Assembly (NCBI RefSeq): GCF_905397435.1
Contig: NZ_CAJPVI010000025.1
Coordinates: forward strand, 1-64,000
DNA: 64,000 nt
Direction: 5' to 3'
Source: Cupriavidus numazuensis
Lineage (GTDB): Bacteria; Pseudomonadota; Gammaproteobacteria; Burkholderiales; Burkholderiaceae
Part shown: positions 53,609-62,163 of the stretch, piece after piece
How positions within the stretch are numbered: position 1 is the stretch's first letter
How the letters are laid out: each line of letters begins with the position of its first letter
The notes under the pieces: model-generated
Told to the model about the DNA's origin: nothing
Seen by the model: only the letters and a program-made list of their open reading frames with translations
Databases searched by the model: none
Program-made: the position numbers and the translations under genes

Positions 53609-54775
53609 TTACTCGCCGGACAGGAAACCCATGCCAAGTGCCTGCAGGCGCGCCACGGCGTCGGCATCAAAGCCCCAGTCGCGCAGCGCGTCGGCGCCGT
53701 GCTGCCCGCGCTGCGGTGCGGCGCCGCGGACCTCGGAAGGCGTGCCCAGGAAGCGAGGCGCCGGTGCCGGCTGCACCACGCCATCGACCTCGATGAAGCT
53801 GCCGCGCGCGCGATGGTGCGGATGCGACGGCGCCTCGCTGAAGTCGAGCACTGGTGCCCAGCAGGCGTCGCTGCCTTCGAATACCGCACACCATTCGTCG
53901 CGGGTGCGGGTCAGGAAGGCGGCTTCAAAGCGCCGGCGCAGCAAAGGCCAGCCGTTACGGTCGTACTGCGCAGGCAGTTCCTCTGCAGCCAGTCCCAGCT
54001 TTTCGAGCAGTTCGGCGTAGAAGCGGCCTTCGACCGGGCCAATGGCCATGTATTTGCTGTCGCGCGTTCGATAGCTGTCGTACCACGGCGCGCCGCCATC
54101 GAGCACATTGCTCTGGCGTTCTTCCTGCCAGCTACCCGAAGCGAGCAGGCCCCAGATCACGGCACCAAGCTGCGCAGCGCCTTCGGTCATGGCGGCGTCC
54201 ACCACCTGACCCTTGCCGCCGCGCTGCACATGCAGCAGGGCCGCCACCACGCCAAGCGCGAGCAGCATGCCGCCGCCGCCGTAGTCGCCGACGAGGTTCA
54301 GTGGCGGCACGGGCGCCTCGCCAGCGCGGCCAATGCCCGACAGCACGCCGGAAAGCGCGATGTAGTTCAGGTCATGCCCCGCACGGTCCGCCAGCGGCCC
54401 GGTCTGGCCCCAGCCGGTCATGCGGCCGTAGACGAGCTTCGGATTGCGTGCGAGCGCGACGTCAGGCCCAAGACCAAGACGTTCCATGGTGCCGGGGCGG
54501 AACCCTTCGATTACCACGTCGGCGCGCGCCATCAGTTCCAGTGCCGCCTGCTGCGCATCGGCCTGCTTCAGGTCCAGCGTGACGGAGCGCCGCCCGCGTC
54601 CGGTCACATCGACACGCTTGCCACCGCCGGTCCGCTTCGGACCCAGGTCGCTCGGAGGCTGCGGGCGGTCGATACGCACCACGTCGGCGCCCATGTCAGC
54701 CAGCAGCATGGCGCCGAACGGCCCCGGCCCGATAGCTTCGAATTCCACGACGCGGATGCCGCTCAGTACGCCCAT
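53609..54775 (-). CDS. CaiB/BaiF family CoA-transferase or alpha-methylacyl-CoA racemase
   Basis: 388 residues from ATG 54775 ([18 protein letters not shown]). [52 protein letters not shown] and [24 protein letters not shown] are family III signatures. The [11 protein letters not shown] segment and [13 protein letters not shown] are typical of alpha-methylacyl-CoA racemases, so racemisation of a 2-methylacyl-CoA is the likelier activity. An operator candidate lies 86 bases upstream. Confidence 0.9.
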   Translation of the reverse strand: MGVLSGIRVVEFEAIGPGPFGAMLLADMGADVVRIDRPQPPSDLGPKRTGGGKRVDVTGRGRRSVTLDLKQADAQQAALELMARADVVIEGFRPGTMERLGLGPDVALARNPKLVYGRMTGWGQTGPLADRAGHDLNYIALSGVLSGIGRAGEAPVPPLNLVGDYGGGGMLLALGVVAALLHVQRGGKGQVVDAAMTEGAAQLGAVIWGLLASGSWQEERQSNVLDGGAPWYDSYRTRDSKYMAIGPVEGRFYAELLEKLGLAAEELPAQYDRNGWPLLRRRFEAAFLTRTRDEWCAVFEGSDACWAPVLDFSEAPSHPHHRARGSFIEVDGVVQPAPAPRFLGTPSEVRGAAPQRGQHGADALRDWGFDADAVARLQALGMGFLSGE

Positions 54776-54860
54776 GACTGTCTCCCGATTCCTTCTGCAT
54801 TGGCGCAACCGCGCCGTTGATCATGCAGACAAGTAGAGCAAATCCCGGGGTTGCAATCAC

Positions 54861-54877
54861 CCACCCGTATCAGGTTG
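54861..54877. promoter_or_regulatory. CCACC-N7-GGTTG operator candidate (racemase gene)
   Basis: CCACC-CGTATCA-GGTTG, near-identical to 45202-45218 (13-14 of 17 positions) and sharing its CGYATCA spacer. It lies between the racemase/CoA-transferase gene and the divergent small gene at 54990. Confidence 0.55.
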
Positions 54878-54989
54878 CCCCCGGTTACGGGGGGCTGGCG
54901 TATGCCATGGCGGTCCTAGAATCGACTTGCCAGATCGGGCCCGGAGCGTTGTCGCGTGGGGCGCCGGACCAACGACACAGGAGCAGGAA

Positions 54990-55685
54990 GTGAGCCGTTT
55001 GCACAGGATGCGTGCCACGCCGGTACGGGAGGAGACGCCCGCGCGGCTATTGCCGGCAATGAGCGAACTCAGGCGCGAAGTGCGGGCCCTGAGCCGCCGC
55101 GCGCACCGCACCGCACTGGCTCGCGCCTCGGGCGGCGAGGACGACTACCGCCGGCAGTTGAGTGCGCTGTTCGAGCAATGGGTGGACGATGGCGCACCGC
55201 AGGTGCAGGTCGTTTGTTTTGCTTCGGCCGCGGAGTTCGGCCTGCCGATGGCGCGGCATGCCGAGCGTTGCCGCCAGGCTGTCATGCGCGACGGGTCGCC
55301 CGCGCTGCGGGCGCTCTACTGGGCGGCGCTGCATCGCACGCGGCATCGCGTCGGCGGCACGGCACCCATGGAGGATGATGCGGCGGCGGCAGGCGCATCG
55401 CTCCTGCCCGCGGAACGCGTTTCCGCCACGCAGCCATGCACTGAGCTTGCGCCGCGCCCGTTGTGCCGGCGTTGCGAACGGCTGCGCCTGGACGCGCGCT
55501 GCGCCGCTGGGCATGGTGCGCTGCGCCCGCTCGGTGAAGTGCGTGAGCGCAACTTCGGCGGCAGCGCGCTGTGCCAGACCCGCGAACATCAGTGCGAGTC
55601 TTGCCAGACGCTCTGGACCGCGCATCGCAGCACGGCCACGCCGTTCACGGGCTGGACTATCAGCCGCCGCCCCGCCATCGACTGA
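54990..55685 (+). CDS. Uncharacterised protein with a cysteine-rich C-terminal region
   Basis: 231 residues from GTG 54990, chosen because CAGGAGCAGGAA lies directly upstream. The N-terminal half is a helical, Arg-rich region (SELRREVRALSRRAHRTALA). The C-terminal 60 residues hold CRRCERLRLDARC, SALCQTREHQCESC, which could form one or two zinc sites. No family recognised. It is alone on the plus strand amid leftward catabolic genes and convergent with the PQQ enzyme gene. An ATG at 55008 is the alternative start. Confidence 0.6.
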   Translation: MSRLHRMRATPVREETPARLLPAMSELRREVRALSRRAHRTALARASGGEDDYRRQLSALFEQWVDDGAPQVQVVCFASAAEFGLPMARHAERCRQAVMRDGSPALRALYWAALHRTRHRVGGTAPMEDDAAAAGASLLPAERVSATQPCTELAPRPLCRRCERLRLDARCAAGHGALRPLGEVRERNFGGSALCQTREHQCESCQTLWTAHRSTATPFTGWTISRRPAID

Positions 55686-55716
55686 CGGGGCGGACGGCCT
55701 TCCGCTTGCAATCAGG

Positions 55717-57873
55717 CTACTGGCCGGTACCGGCGACCGACTTGGGCCGGATCGCGTCGGCCGTGCCCTGGATAAAGGCCTTCAGCTTCTCGACATCGTC
55801 GGCGCTCAGCTTGCCGCTGAAGTCCGGCATGCCGCGCACCATCGCAGGCCCCTTGAAGATGAACTTGTCCAGGTTCTGGATGTAGGTCGCGTGCATATAG
55901 CCCAGGTTGGGAATATTGCCGCCGCGATCCACGCCCGGCACGCCATGGCAGGCCACGCAGTTGCTGACGTAGAGGCCGGCACCGGCCTTTACGTTGGCCG
56001 GATCGTAGCTGACCCCGGACAGCAGTTCGCCCACGCGTGCCTTGACGAATTCCGGCATGGCCGCCTTGCCGCCGAGCGCGAACGTATAGACCGTGCCGGG
56101 ACCCTCGCGGTCGGCGACGCGGCGGTACGCGCCATACGCACCACCCCAGCCCACAGCGATCGACACATACTGCTTGCCATCGACCATGTACGTTGTCGGG
56201 GCAGCGATGACGCCGGTACCCGTCGGCGTTTCCCACAGCTTGTCGCCGTTGCGCGCGTCATAGGCAATCAGCCGTCCGTCCGACGTGCCCTGGAACACCA
56301 GGTTGCCCGCCGTGGTCAGCGTGCCACCATTCCATGGCGCGACGTATTCCTGCGTCCATGCCGCCTTCTGCTGCACCGGGTCCCACGCGATCAGGCGTCC
56401 GAACGGCTTGTTGGCCGGGCTCGCCGAGCCGACGATCTTGCCGGTGTTCCAACCGGTGTTGCTCTGCAGCGCACCGGGCGCAGTGGCATTGAAGCGCCAG
56501 CGCTTGTCGTCCATGAGGTTCGCCGGCACGTTCTGCGCCGGCACGTAGACCAGCCCGGTCTGCGGATTGAACGACATCGACTGCCAGTTGTGGCCACCGT
56601 ACGGGCCCGGAATCGCGTCATAGGGCTTGTCGGTCGCGCGTGCCTCGGGAACTTCGGCGGGACGGCCGTTGGCGTCGTAGCCCGTGGTCCAGTTCACATC
56701 GACGTAGTTCTTCGCGGAGATGAAGCGGCCATCGGTCCGGTCGATCACGAAGAAGAAGCCGTTCTTCGGCGCGTGCAGGATCACCTTGCGCGGCTGGCCG
56801 TCGATCTTCAGGTCGGCCAGGATCATCGGCGACGTCGACGTGTAGTCCCAGTTGTCGCCCGGTGTCTCCTGGTAGTGCCACACGTACTTGCCGGTGTCGG
56901 GGTCCAGCGCGACGATCGAAGCCAGGTACAGGTTATCGCCGCCGGCCGGGCTGCGCGTGCGGTGCGCCCACGGCGAGCCGTTGCCGGTGCCCACGTACAT
57001 CAGGTTGAGTTCGGGGTCGAAGGTGAGGGTGTCCCACGCGGTGCCGCCACCACCGGCCTCCCACCATTTGCCGGCCGGATCCCAGGTCTGCGCGGCGCGC
57101 GCCATCGATGCATCCTCGAACGGCTTCGCGGGATCGCCGGGCACCGTGAACCAGCGCCATTTCTGTTCGCCGGAGCTGGCATCGTAGGCCGTAATGTAGC
57201 CGCGCACGCCATACTCCGCGCCGCTGTTGCCGATGATGACCTTGCCCTTGAACACACGCGGCGCGCCGGTGATGGTGTACGCGCGGCTATGGTCGATGAT
57301 GGTGTCCTTCTCCCACAGCTTGCGCCCGGTGACGGCATCGACGGCGATCAGGCGGCCGTCGTAGGACGCCACGAACACCTTGCCCTGGTACAGCGCCACG
57401 CCGCGGTTGACCACGTCGCAGCAGCCCTTGTAGCCGATGGACTTGTCGACCTTCGGGTCGAACGTCCACAGGCGCTTGCCGGTGCGCGTATCGATCGCGT
57501 GGACCACGCTCCAGGACGCGCTGACGTACATCACGCCATCGACCACCAGCGGGGTCGCCTCGACGCCGCGCGTCGATTCGAGGTTGTAGGACCAGGCCAG
57601 CCCGAGTTCCTTGACGTTGCCGGCGTTCACCTGCCCGAGCCGGCTGAAGCGTGTCTCGGCATAGTCAAGGCCATAGCTGGGCCAGTCGCGCGTGGCGGCC
57701 GCATTGTTGCGGATGAAGTCGCCGTCGACCTGGCGCGTCGCGGCGCCGATGCGGGCGTTGGATGTCCTTGCGGGCGGATCACCGGCCGCAACGGCGGCGG
57801 AGGCGGTGGCAAGGACAAGCAGGGCGGCGGCACCGGTCTGCGCCGGTCGGCCGCGCCGGAAGGATCGGCTCAT
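55717..57873 (-). CDS. PQQ-dependent quinohaemoprotein alcohol dehydrogenase
   Basis: 718 residues with signal peptide (ALLVLATASAAVAAG). Eight W-type propeller motifs fill residues 60-590. Adjacent cysteines in GYKGCCDVV form the redox disulfide of PQQ alcohol dehydrogenases; WTTGYD and GGHNWQSMSF match substrate-side segments. The C-terminal cytochrome domain has CVACH (Cys639, Cys642, His643) and the axial Met in RGMPDF (Met682), so this is a type II quinohaemoprotein. Oxidises alcohols in the periplasm, passing electrons to the respiratory chain. Confidence 0.94.
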   Translation of the reverse strand: MSRSFRRGRPAQTGAAALLVLATASAAVAAGDPPARTSNARIGAATRQVDGDFIRNNAAATRDWPSYGLDYAETRFSRLGQVNAGNVKELGLAWSYNLESTRGVEATPLVVDGVMYVSASWSVVHAIDTRTGKRLWTFDPKVDKSIGYKGCCDVVNRGVALYQGKVFVASYDGRLIAVDAVTGRKLWEKDTIIDHSRAYTITGAPRVFKGKVIIGNSGAEYGVRGYITAYDASSGEQKWRWFTVPGDPAKPFEDASMARAAQTWDPAGKWWEAGGGGTAWDTLTFDPELNLMYVGTGNGSPWAHRTRSPAGGDNLYLASIVALDPDTGKYVWHYQETPGDNWDYTSTSPMILADLKIDGQPRKVILHAPKNGFFFVIDRTDGRFISAKNYVDVNWTTGYDANGRPAEVPEARATDKPYDAIPGPYGGHNWQSMSFNPQTGLVYVPAQNVPANLMDDKRWRFNATAPGALQSNTGWNTGKIVGSASPANKPFGRLIAWDPVQQKAAWTQEYVAPWNGGTLTTAGNLVFQGTSDGRLIAYDARNGDKLWETPTGTGVIAAPTTYMVDGKQYVSIAVGWGGAYGAYRRVADREGPGTVYTFALGGKAAMPEFVKARVGELLSGVSYDPANVKAGAGLYVSNCVACHGVPGVDRGGNIPNLGYMHATYIQNLDKFIFKGPAMVRGMPDFSGKLSADDVEKLKAFIQGTADAIRPKSVAGTGQ

Positions 57874-57988
57874 GATGTCTCCTCGTGCTGCGTCGGTGGG
57901 AAATGCCAGCCCGTCCGGATGGCGGGCCAGCGAAGCGACACTATCGAAATGGCCCGCTACAAAATATCGGGGCCGACCCCGATACCCG

Positions 57989-59410
57989 TCACAGCATGAC
58001 GGACTTGCATTCGAGGAATTCCGACAGGCCGTAGGCGCCGTTCTCGCGGCCATTGCCCGATGCCTTGTAGCCGCCGAACGGCATGGCCAGGTCTACCTGG
58101 GCGCCGTTGATGCGCACCGACCCTGCACGCAGCCGTGCTGCAACGCGGCGCGCACGCGCCGTGTCGCCCGATGCCACATACGCGGCAAGGCCGTACGGCG
58201 TATCGTTGGCGATCGCAATGCCGTCCTCTTCGCCGTCGTAGGCAATCATCACGAGCACCGGGCCGAAGATTTCCTCGCGCGCGATGGCCATGCCGTTGTT
58301 CACGTCGGCGAACACCGTCGGGCGCGCAAAGAAGCCGCACTCCAGCCCGTCGGGGCGGCCCGTGCCGCCGGCGGCGACGCGCGCGCCTTCCTCGATGCCC
58401 GCGCCGATCATGCGCTGGACCTTTTCATACTGGGCGCGGTTGGAAATCGGGCCCATCTTGGTGGCTGCGTCGGCAGGATCGCCCACAGGAATCGCGTTGG
58501 CCACAGCCGCCGCAACTGCGACGGCTTCGGCATAGCGCTCGCGCGGGACCAGCATGCGCGTCGGCGCAATACAGGTCTGGCCGGAGTTCATCATGACCTG
58601 CGTCACGCCAGTGGTGACAGCCGCCTGCAGGTCGGCATCGTCGAGGATCAGCAGCGGCGATTTGCCGCCGAGCTCCTGGTGGACGCGCTTGACGGTCGGC
58701 GCCGCGCTGAGCGCAACTTCCACGCCGGCACGCGTGGAACCCGTGATCGAGATCACATCCACATCGGGATGCGACGACAGCCGCGCGCCCACCGTCTTGC
58801 CTTCGCCATAGATCATATTGAACACGCCGGCAGGGGTGCCGGCTTCATGCATGATCTCCGCGAAGATCGCCGCGTCGAGCGGCGCGATTTCCGAGGGCTT
58901 GAGCACCACCGTGCAGCCGGCCGCGAGCGCAGCGGCGGTCTTGGCGCAGATCAGGCTCAGCGGCCAGTTCCATGCGGTGACAAGCGCGGCCACGCCGATC
59001 GGTTCATGTTGCACGTAGTTGTTGCCATACGTGGTCTCGAACTCGAACTTGCGCAGTGTTTCGGTCGCTGCAGCCAGGTGTGCGAGGCCGATCGGGGCCT
59101 GAAGCGTATTGCACAAGGCCACGGGTGCGCCGATCTCCGTGCGCACCGCCTCGGCAATATCCGCCATGCGCGCCTTGTACAGCGCGGTGATGCGTTCCAG
59201 CAGCGCGATGCGTGTCTCGCGGCTGGTCTGCGACCACACAGGGAATGCTGCGCGCGCGGCCGCTACGGCACGATCCACGTCAGCGGCGGTGCCCAATGCC
59301 ACCTTGCCGGCCACAGTCTCGCTCGCCGGGTTGATGATGTCCATGGCCGTAGCGCCCGGTGCCGGGTCGACCCACTGCCCGTCGATATAGAAATGGTCGA
59401 GTGTCTTCAT
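57989..59410 (-). CDS. NAD(P)-dependent aldehyde dehydrogenase
   Basis: 473 residues. Catalytic Cys280 (NSGQTCIAPTRML) and general base Glu246 (QELGGKSPL), the cofactor motif TAWNWPLSLICAKTAAAL and ITGSTRAG are complete. It would oxidise the aldehyde produced by the PQQ dehydrogenase, in the cytosol. It begins 19 bases after the dioxygenase gene's stop and belongs to the same leftward operon. Confidence 0.95.
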   Translation of the reverse strand: MKTLDHFYIDGQWVDPAPGATAMDIINPASETVAGKVALGTAADVDRAVAAARAAFPVWSQTSRETRIALLERITALYKARMADIAEAVRTEIGAPVALCNTLQAPIGLAHLAAATETLRKFEFETTYGNNYVQHEPIGVAALVTAWNWPLSLICAKTAAALAAGCTVVLKPSEIAPLDAAIFAEIMHEAGTPAGVFNMIYGEGKTVGARLSSHPDVDVISITGSTRAGVEVALSAAPTVKRVHQELGGKSPLLILDDADLQAAVTTGVTQVMMNSGQTCIAPTRMLVPRERYAEAVAVAAAVANAIPVGDPADAATKMGPISNRAQYEKVQRMIGAGIEEGARVAAGGTGRPDGLECGFFARPTVFADVNNGMAIAREEIFGPVLVMIAYDGEEDGIAIANDTPYGLAAYVASGDTARARRVAARLRAGSVRINGAQVDLAMPFGGYKASGNGRENGAYGLSEFLECKSVML

Positions 59411-59429
59411 GGGGAATCTCCGTTGGCGC

Positions 59430-60323
59430 TCAAACCGGGCGGTCGCCGATGATCGTTGCGCGATTCATGTGGCGCACGGCAGGGAAATAGTCCTGCACGG
59501 CATAGTGCTGTGTGGCGCGGTTGTCCCACAGCGCAACCGTGTTGGCACGCCAGCGCAGGCGCACCTGGTACTCGGGCGCGGCGGCCTGGCGGAACAGGTA
59601 TTGCATCAGGTCCATCTCGGCCATGCGGAAGTCCGAGCCGATGCGGTACGGCTGCAGCCGCGCATAGTTGGCGAAGTGCGTGGTGAAGCCTTCGTTGACG
59701 TACAGGATCTTCTCGCCGGTCTCCGGATGCGTGCGCACCACCGGATGGACCATGGGCGGATACTGCTTGCGCATCTCGTCGTAGCGCTCGCCTTCCAGGC
59801 TCTGGCCGAAGGTCGGCATCGCGTCATGCACGGCCTGGAGTCCGGCGATGCGTGCCTTCATGTCTTCGGGCAGTGCCTCGTACGCGGCAACCATATTGAC
59901 CCAGATGGTGTCGCCGCCCATGTCGGGGCATTCCAGGCAGCGCAGCATCGAGCCCATCGACGGCACTTGGCGCCACGATACGTCGGAGTGGTACAGGTTC
60001 TCGCGGCCACGCTTCTCGCCGCCACGGCCGAATACCACGAGTTCGGGATGATCCGGGTGGTGTGGAATCATCGGGTGGACTTCCAGCTCGCCAAAGCGGC
60101 GCGCCGCCGCCACGTGCTGCGCGGGCGTGATGTCCTGGTCGCGGAAGAACAGCACCTTGTACTTCAGCAGCGCCTGGCGCAGCGCACCATAGGTCGTGTC
60201 ATCCAGACGGCCAAGGTCTACGCCGTCGATTTCCGCGCCGATGGCTGGCGTGCACGGGGCGACGGAAAACGGCCAGGATTCGGCCTGCTTGAGGCGGGGG
60301 GCAAGTACGGCTTCGGCTTGCAT
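59430..60323 (-). CDS. TauD/TfdA-family 2-oxoglutarate-dependent dioxygenase
   Basis: 297 residues. Iron ligands are His112 and Asp114 (YHSDVSW) with the distal His in WDNRATQHYAVQDY, and 2-oxoglutarate binding residues in HPVVRTHPETGEKILYVNEGFT and the late Arg in VRHMNRATIIG. These enzymes hydroxylate a carbon next to a sulfonate, ether or carboxylate and split the product. The substrate cannot be named from sequence; context suggests an alkyl or ether compound yielding an aldehyde. Confidence 0.92.
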   Translation of the reverse strand: MQAEAVLAPRLKQAESWPFSVAPCTPAIGAEIDGVDLGRLDDTTYGALRQALLKYKVLFFRDQDITPAQHVAAARRFGELEVHPMIPHHPDHPELVVFGRGGEKRGRENLYHSDVSWRQVPSMGSMLRCLECPDMGGDTIWVNMVAAYEALPEDMKARIAGLQAVHDAMPTFGQSLEGERYDEMRKQYPPMVHPVVRTHPETGEKILYVNEGFTTHFANYARLQPYRIGSDFRMAEMDLMQYLFRQAAAPEYQVRLRWRANTVALWDNRATQHYAVQDYFPAVRHMNRATIIGDRPV

Positions 60324-60390
60324 GGCTAGTCTCCTTTGCTCGTTGCGAGCTGGTTGTGATGCAGCAGGGCCGCGGCCCTGCCGTCAATGC

Positions 60391-62127
60391 TTAGCGCTGT
60401 CGCGCCGTCAGGGTGTCGTCCCGGAACTCGACCGGCTTCATCCTTGCGGTATCCAGGCGCATCAGGCCGAACGCGCCGCTGTAGAAGATGTGACCCTGCG
60501 GATCGACCTTGACCGGCGAATACAGGCCGTTGAAGGTCGGGTCGCTGCCGGTGCGGATGGTCATCACGGTCTTGCCGGTGTCCAGGTCCATGCCGATGTG
60601 GTAGCGGTCATTCCAGCGGCCGACGAAGTACCCGTCGACAATCGCCATGCGGCCGGCCCCGCTGATCATCGGCACCACGGAGATCGACGACACGTCGGGC
60701 CGCGTCCACAGCCGCTCCCAGCGGTGCGCCTTGTGCTGCCACTTCAGCGCGGCGGCGCCGGCAGGGCCGGGCCGGGTCGCGCCGTTGATCAGCGTCACGT
60801 AGAAGCTGGCCGGGCTCAGCTGCGGGGCATCGCGGCTCGGGATGTTGTTGACCACGAAGGCATAGTCGCCATAGGCGGACACCGACTGTTCGGACTGGAC
60901 CGATTCCATGTCCGGGCCCATGTCCACTTCAGCCTGGTCCGCGACGCGCGGCGACGAGGTGCCCGGCTTCTGCTTCCAGCCCGCCGGCACCTGATCGCGC
61001 CAGAAGGCCACCAGCCGCATCTTGCGCGCGCCATCGGTAATGACGACCAGCTTGTCCTCGTCCGGACCAAAGCCCATCAGCGTCGGCGTGGAGCCGGTGC
61101 CGTCGCCGAGCTTCGGAGCGGGCATGCGCACGCCACGGTCATAGCCGGCCTGCCACGCGCCGCTGGCTTCGTCGCTGTGGATCTTGCCGTCCTTGTCCAC
61201 CACGAGGCGGTACATCGTGGTGTTGGACGCCACGTAGATCGCGCCACCGCCGGCTTCCGGCCCGGTCGCGAAGCTGTTCAGGAACTGCTCTTCGCTGCCG
61301 GCCACGGTGAACACGTCGATCGGCGCCAGTGTCTCGCGGTTCAGCGTGATGACCTTGCCCGACGCCGTGTTCAACACGAGGTAGCCGTTGTAGGTCATGC
61401 CCATGCCGAACAGGATGTCGGCCGGAATGCGCGTGCCCTTGCGGGCCTTGTCATTGTCGAACAGCGCAGCGGGCAGGGTGACCGCCACCGGCGCCGCCAT
61501 CGCCGATGCCGGATCGCGCGGGTCCTTCTGGGCGATGCGGAAGACCTGCCGGCCGTTGCAGCCATAGAACGTGTCGTCGCGGCCGAGCACGGCATAGACG
61601 GAACCGTTGACACCCTGGTCCTCGGTGGAAGTCATCAGCCGGTTCGGCTGCGACTTCAGGTAGTCGAGCAAGCCTTGCTCGTCACGGGCATCCAGGAAGC
61701 GCCTGACCGCCTGCGCTTGTTCTTGCCGCTGCTGCGCGCTGATCGGCGTATAGCCGGGCAAACGTACCGGCAGGTCGGAGCGGCCCAGTTCGACCAGCTT
61801 GCCGTTTTCCACGGTCAGCTTGCGCAGCGAGAAGCCCGCCCACCACCAGTAGATGTCCTTGCCGGCAACGCGGTCGGCCACCAGCGGCAGGCTTGCCGAC
61901 TCGTTCGCGACGACCTGTACGGATTCCGGCGTGACCTCGAAATGGCCGCGCGGCACCGCGAATTCCACGCTGTCGGTGGCGGCATCGTTCCAGTGCGTCT
62001 GGTTGTTGTAGGACTGCGCGAGAAAGGGATTGGGCACCGGACCCGCAGGCGCGGCGACCGCAGCCGTGGCGGCGAGCGCCAATGCTGCGGCGAGCGGGCG
62101 AAGGGTCAGGCGGAACGAGGAGAGCAT
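60391..62127 (-). CDS. Secreted protein of unknown function, probable beta-propeller
   Basis: 578 residues from ATG 62127; GTG 62136 is the alternative. Signal peptide RPLAAALALAATAAVAAPAG. Repeating segments with Gly-Asp turns and aromatic strands (GVNGSVYAVLGRDDTFYGCNG, in parts, GGGAIYVASNTTMYRLVVDKDG, AYGDYAFVVNNIP, PVKVDPQGHIFYSG) suggest a seven-bladed propeller similar to periplasmic lactonase- or PQQ-like proteins, but no catalytic motif is clear. Its place between the GMC and dioxygenase genes suggests a periplasmic step or binding role in this catabolic pathway. Confidence 0.75.
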   Translation of the reverse strand: MLSSFRLTLRPLAAALALAATAAVAAPAGPVPNPFLAQSYNNQTHWNDAATDSVEFAVPRGHFEVTPESVQVVANESASLPLVADRVAGKDIYWWWAGFSLRKLTVENGKLVELGRSDLPVRLPGYTPISAQQRQEQAQAVRRFLDARDEQGLLDYLKSQPNRLMTSTEDQGVNGSVYAVLGRDDTFYGCNGRQVFRIAQKDPRDPASAMAAPVAVTLPAALFDNDKARKGTRIPADILFGMGMTYNGYLVLNTASGKVITLNRETLAPIDVFTVAGSEEQFLNSFATGPEAGGGAIYVASNTTMYRLVVDKDGKIHSDEASGAWQAGYDRGVRMPAPKLGDGTGSTPTLMGFGPDEDKLVVITDGARKMRLVAFWRDQVPAGWKQKPGTSSPRVADQAEVDMGPDMESVQSEQSVSAYGDYAFVVNNIPSRDAPQLSPASFYVTLINGATRPGPAGAAALKWQHKAHRWERLWTRPDVSSISVVPMISGAGRMAIVDGYFVGRWNDRYHIGMDLDTGKTVMTIRTGSDPTFNGLYSPVKVDPQGHIFYSGAFGLMRLDTARMKPVEFRDDTLTARQR

Positions 62128-62163
62128 GAGAGACACCTAGGGTTATCGTTTGAACTTCGCTTG

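Noticed and set aside
55162-57999. 945-codon frame opposite the PQQ enzyme
   Set aside because: Composition is Arg/His-rich and domain-free; the PQQ enzyme on the other strand is unmistakable.
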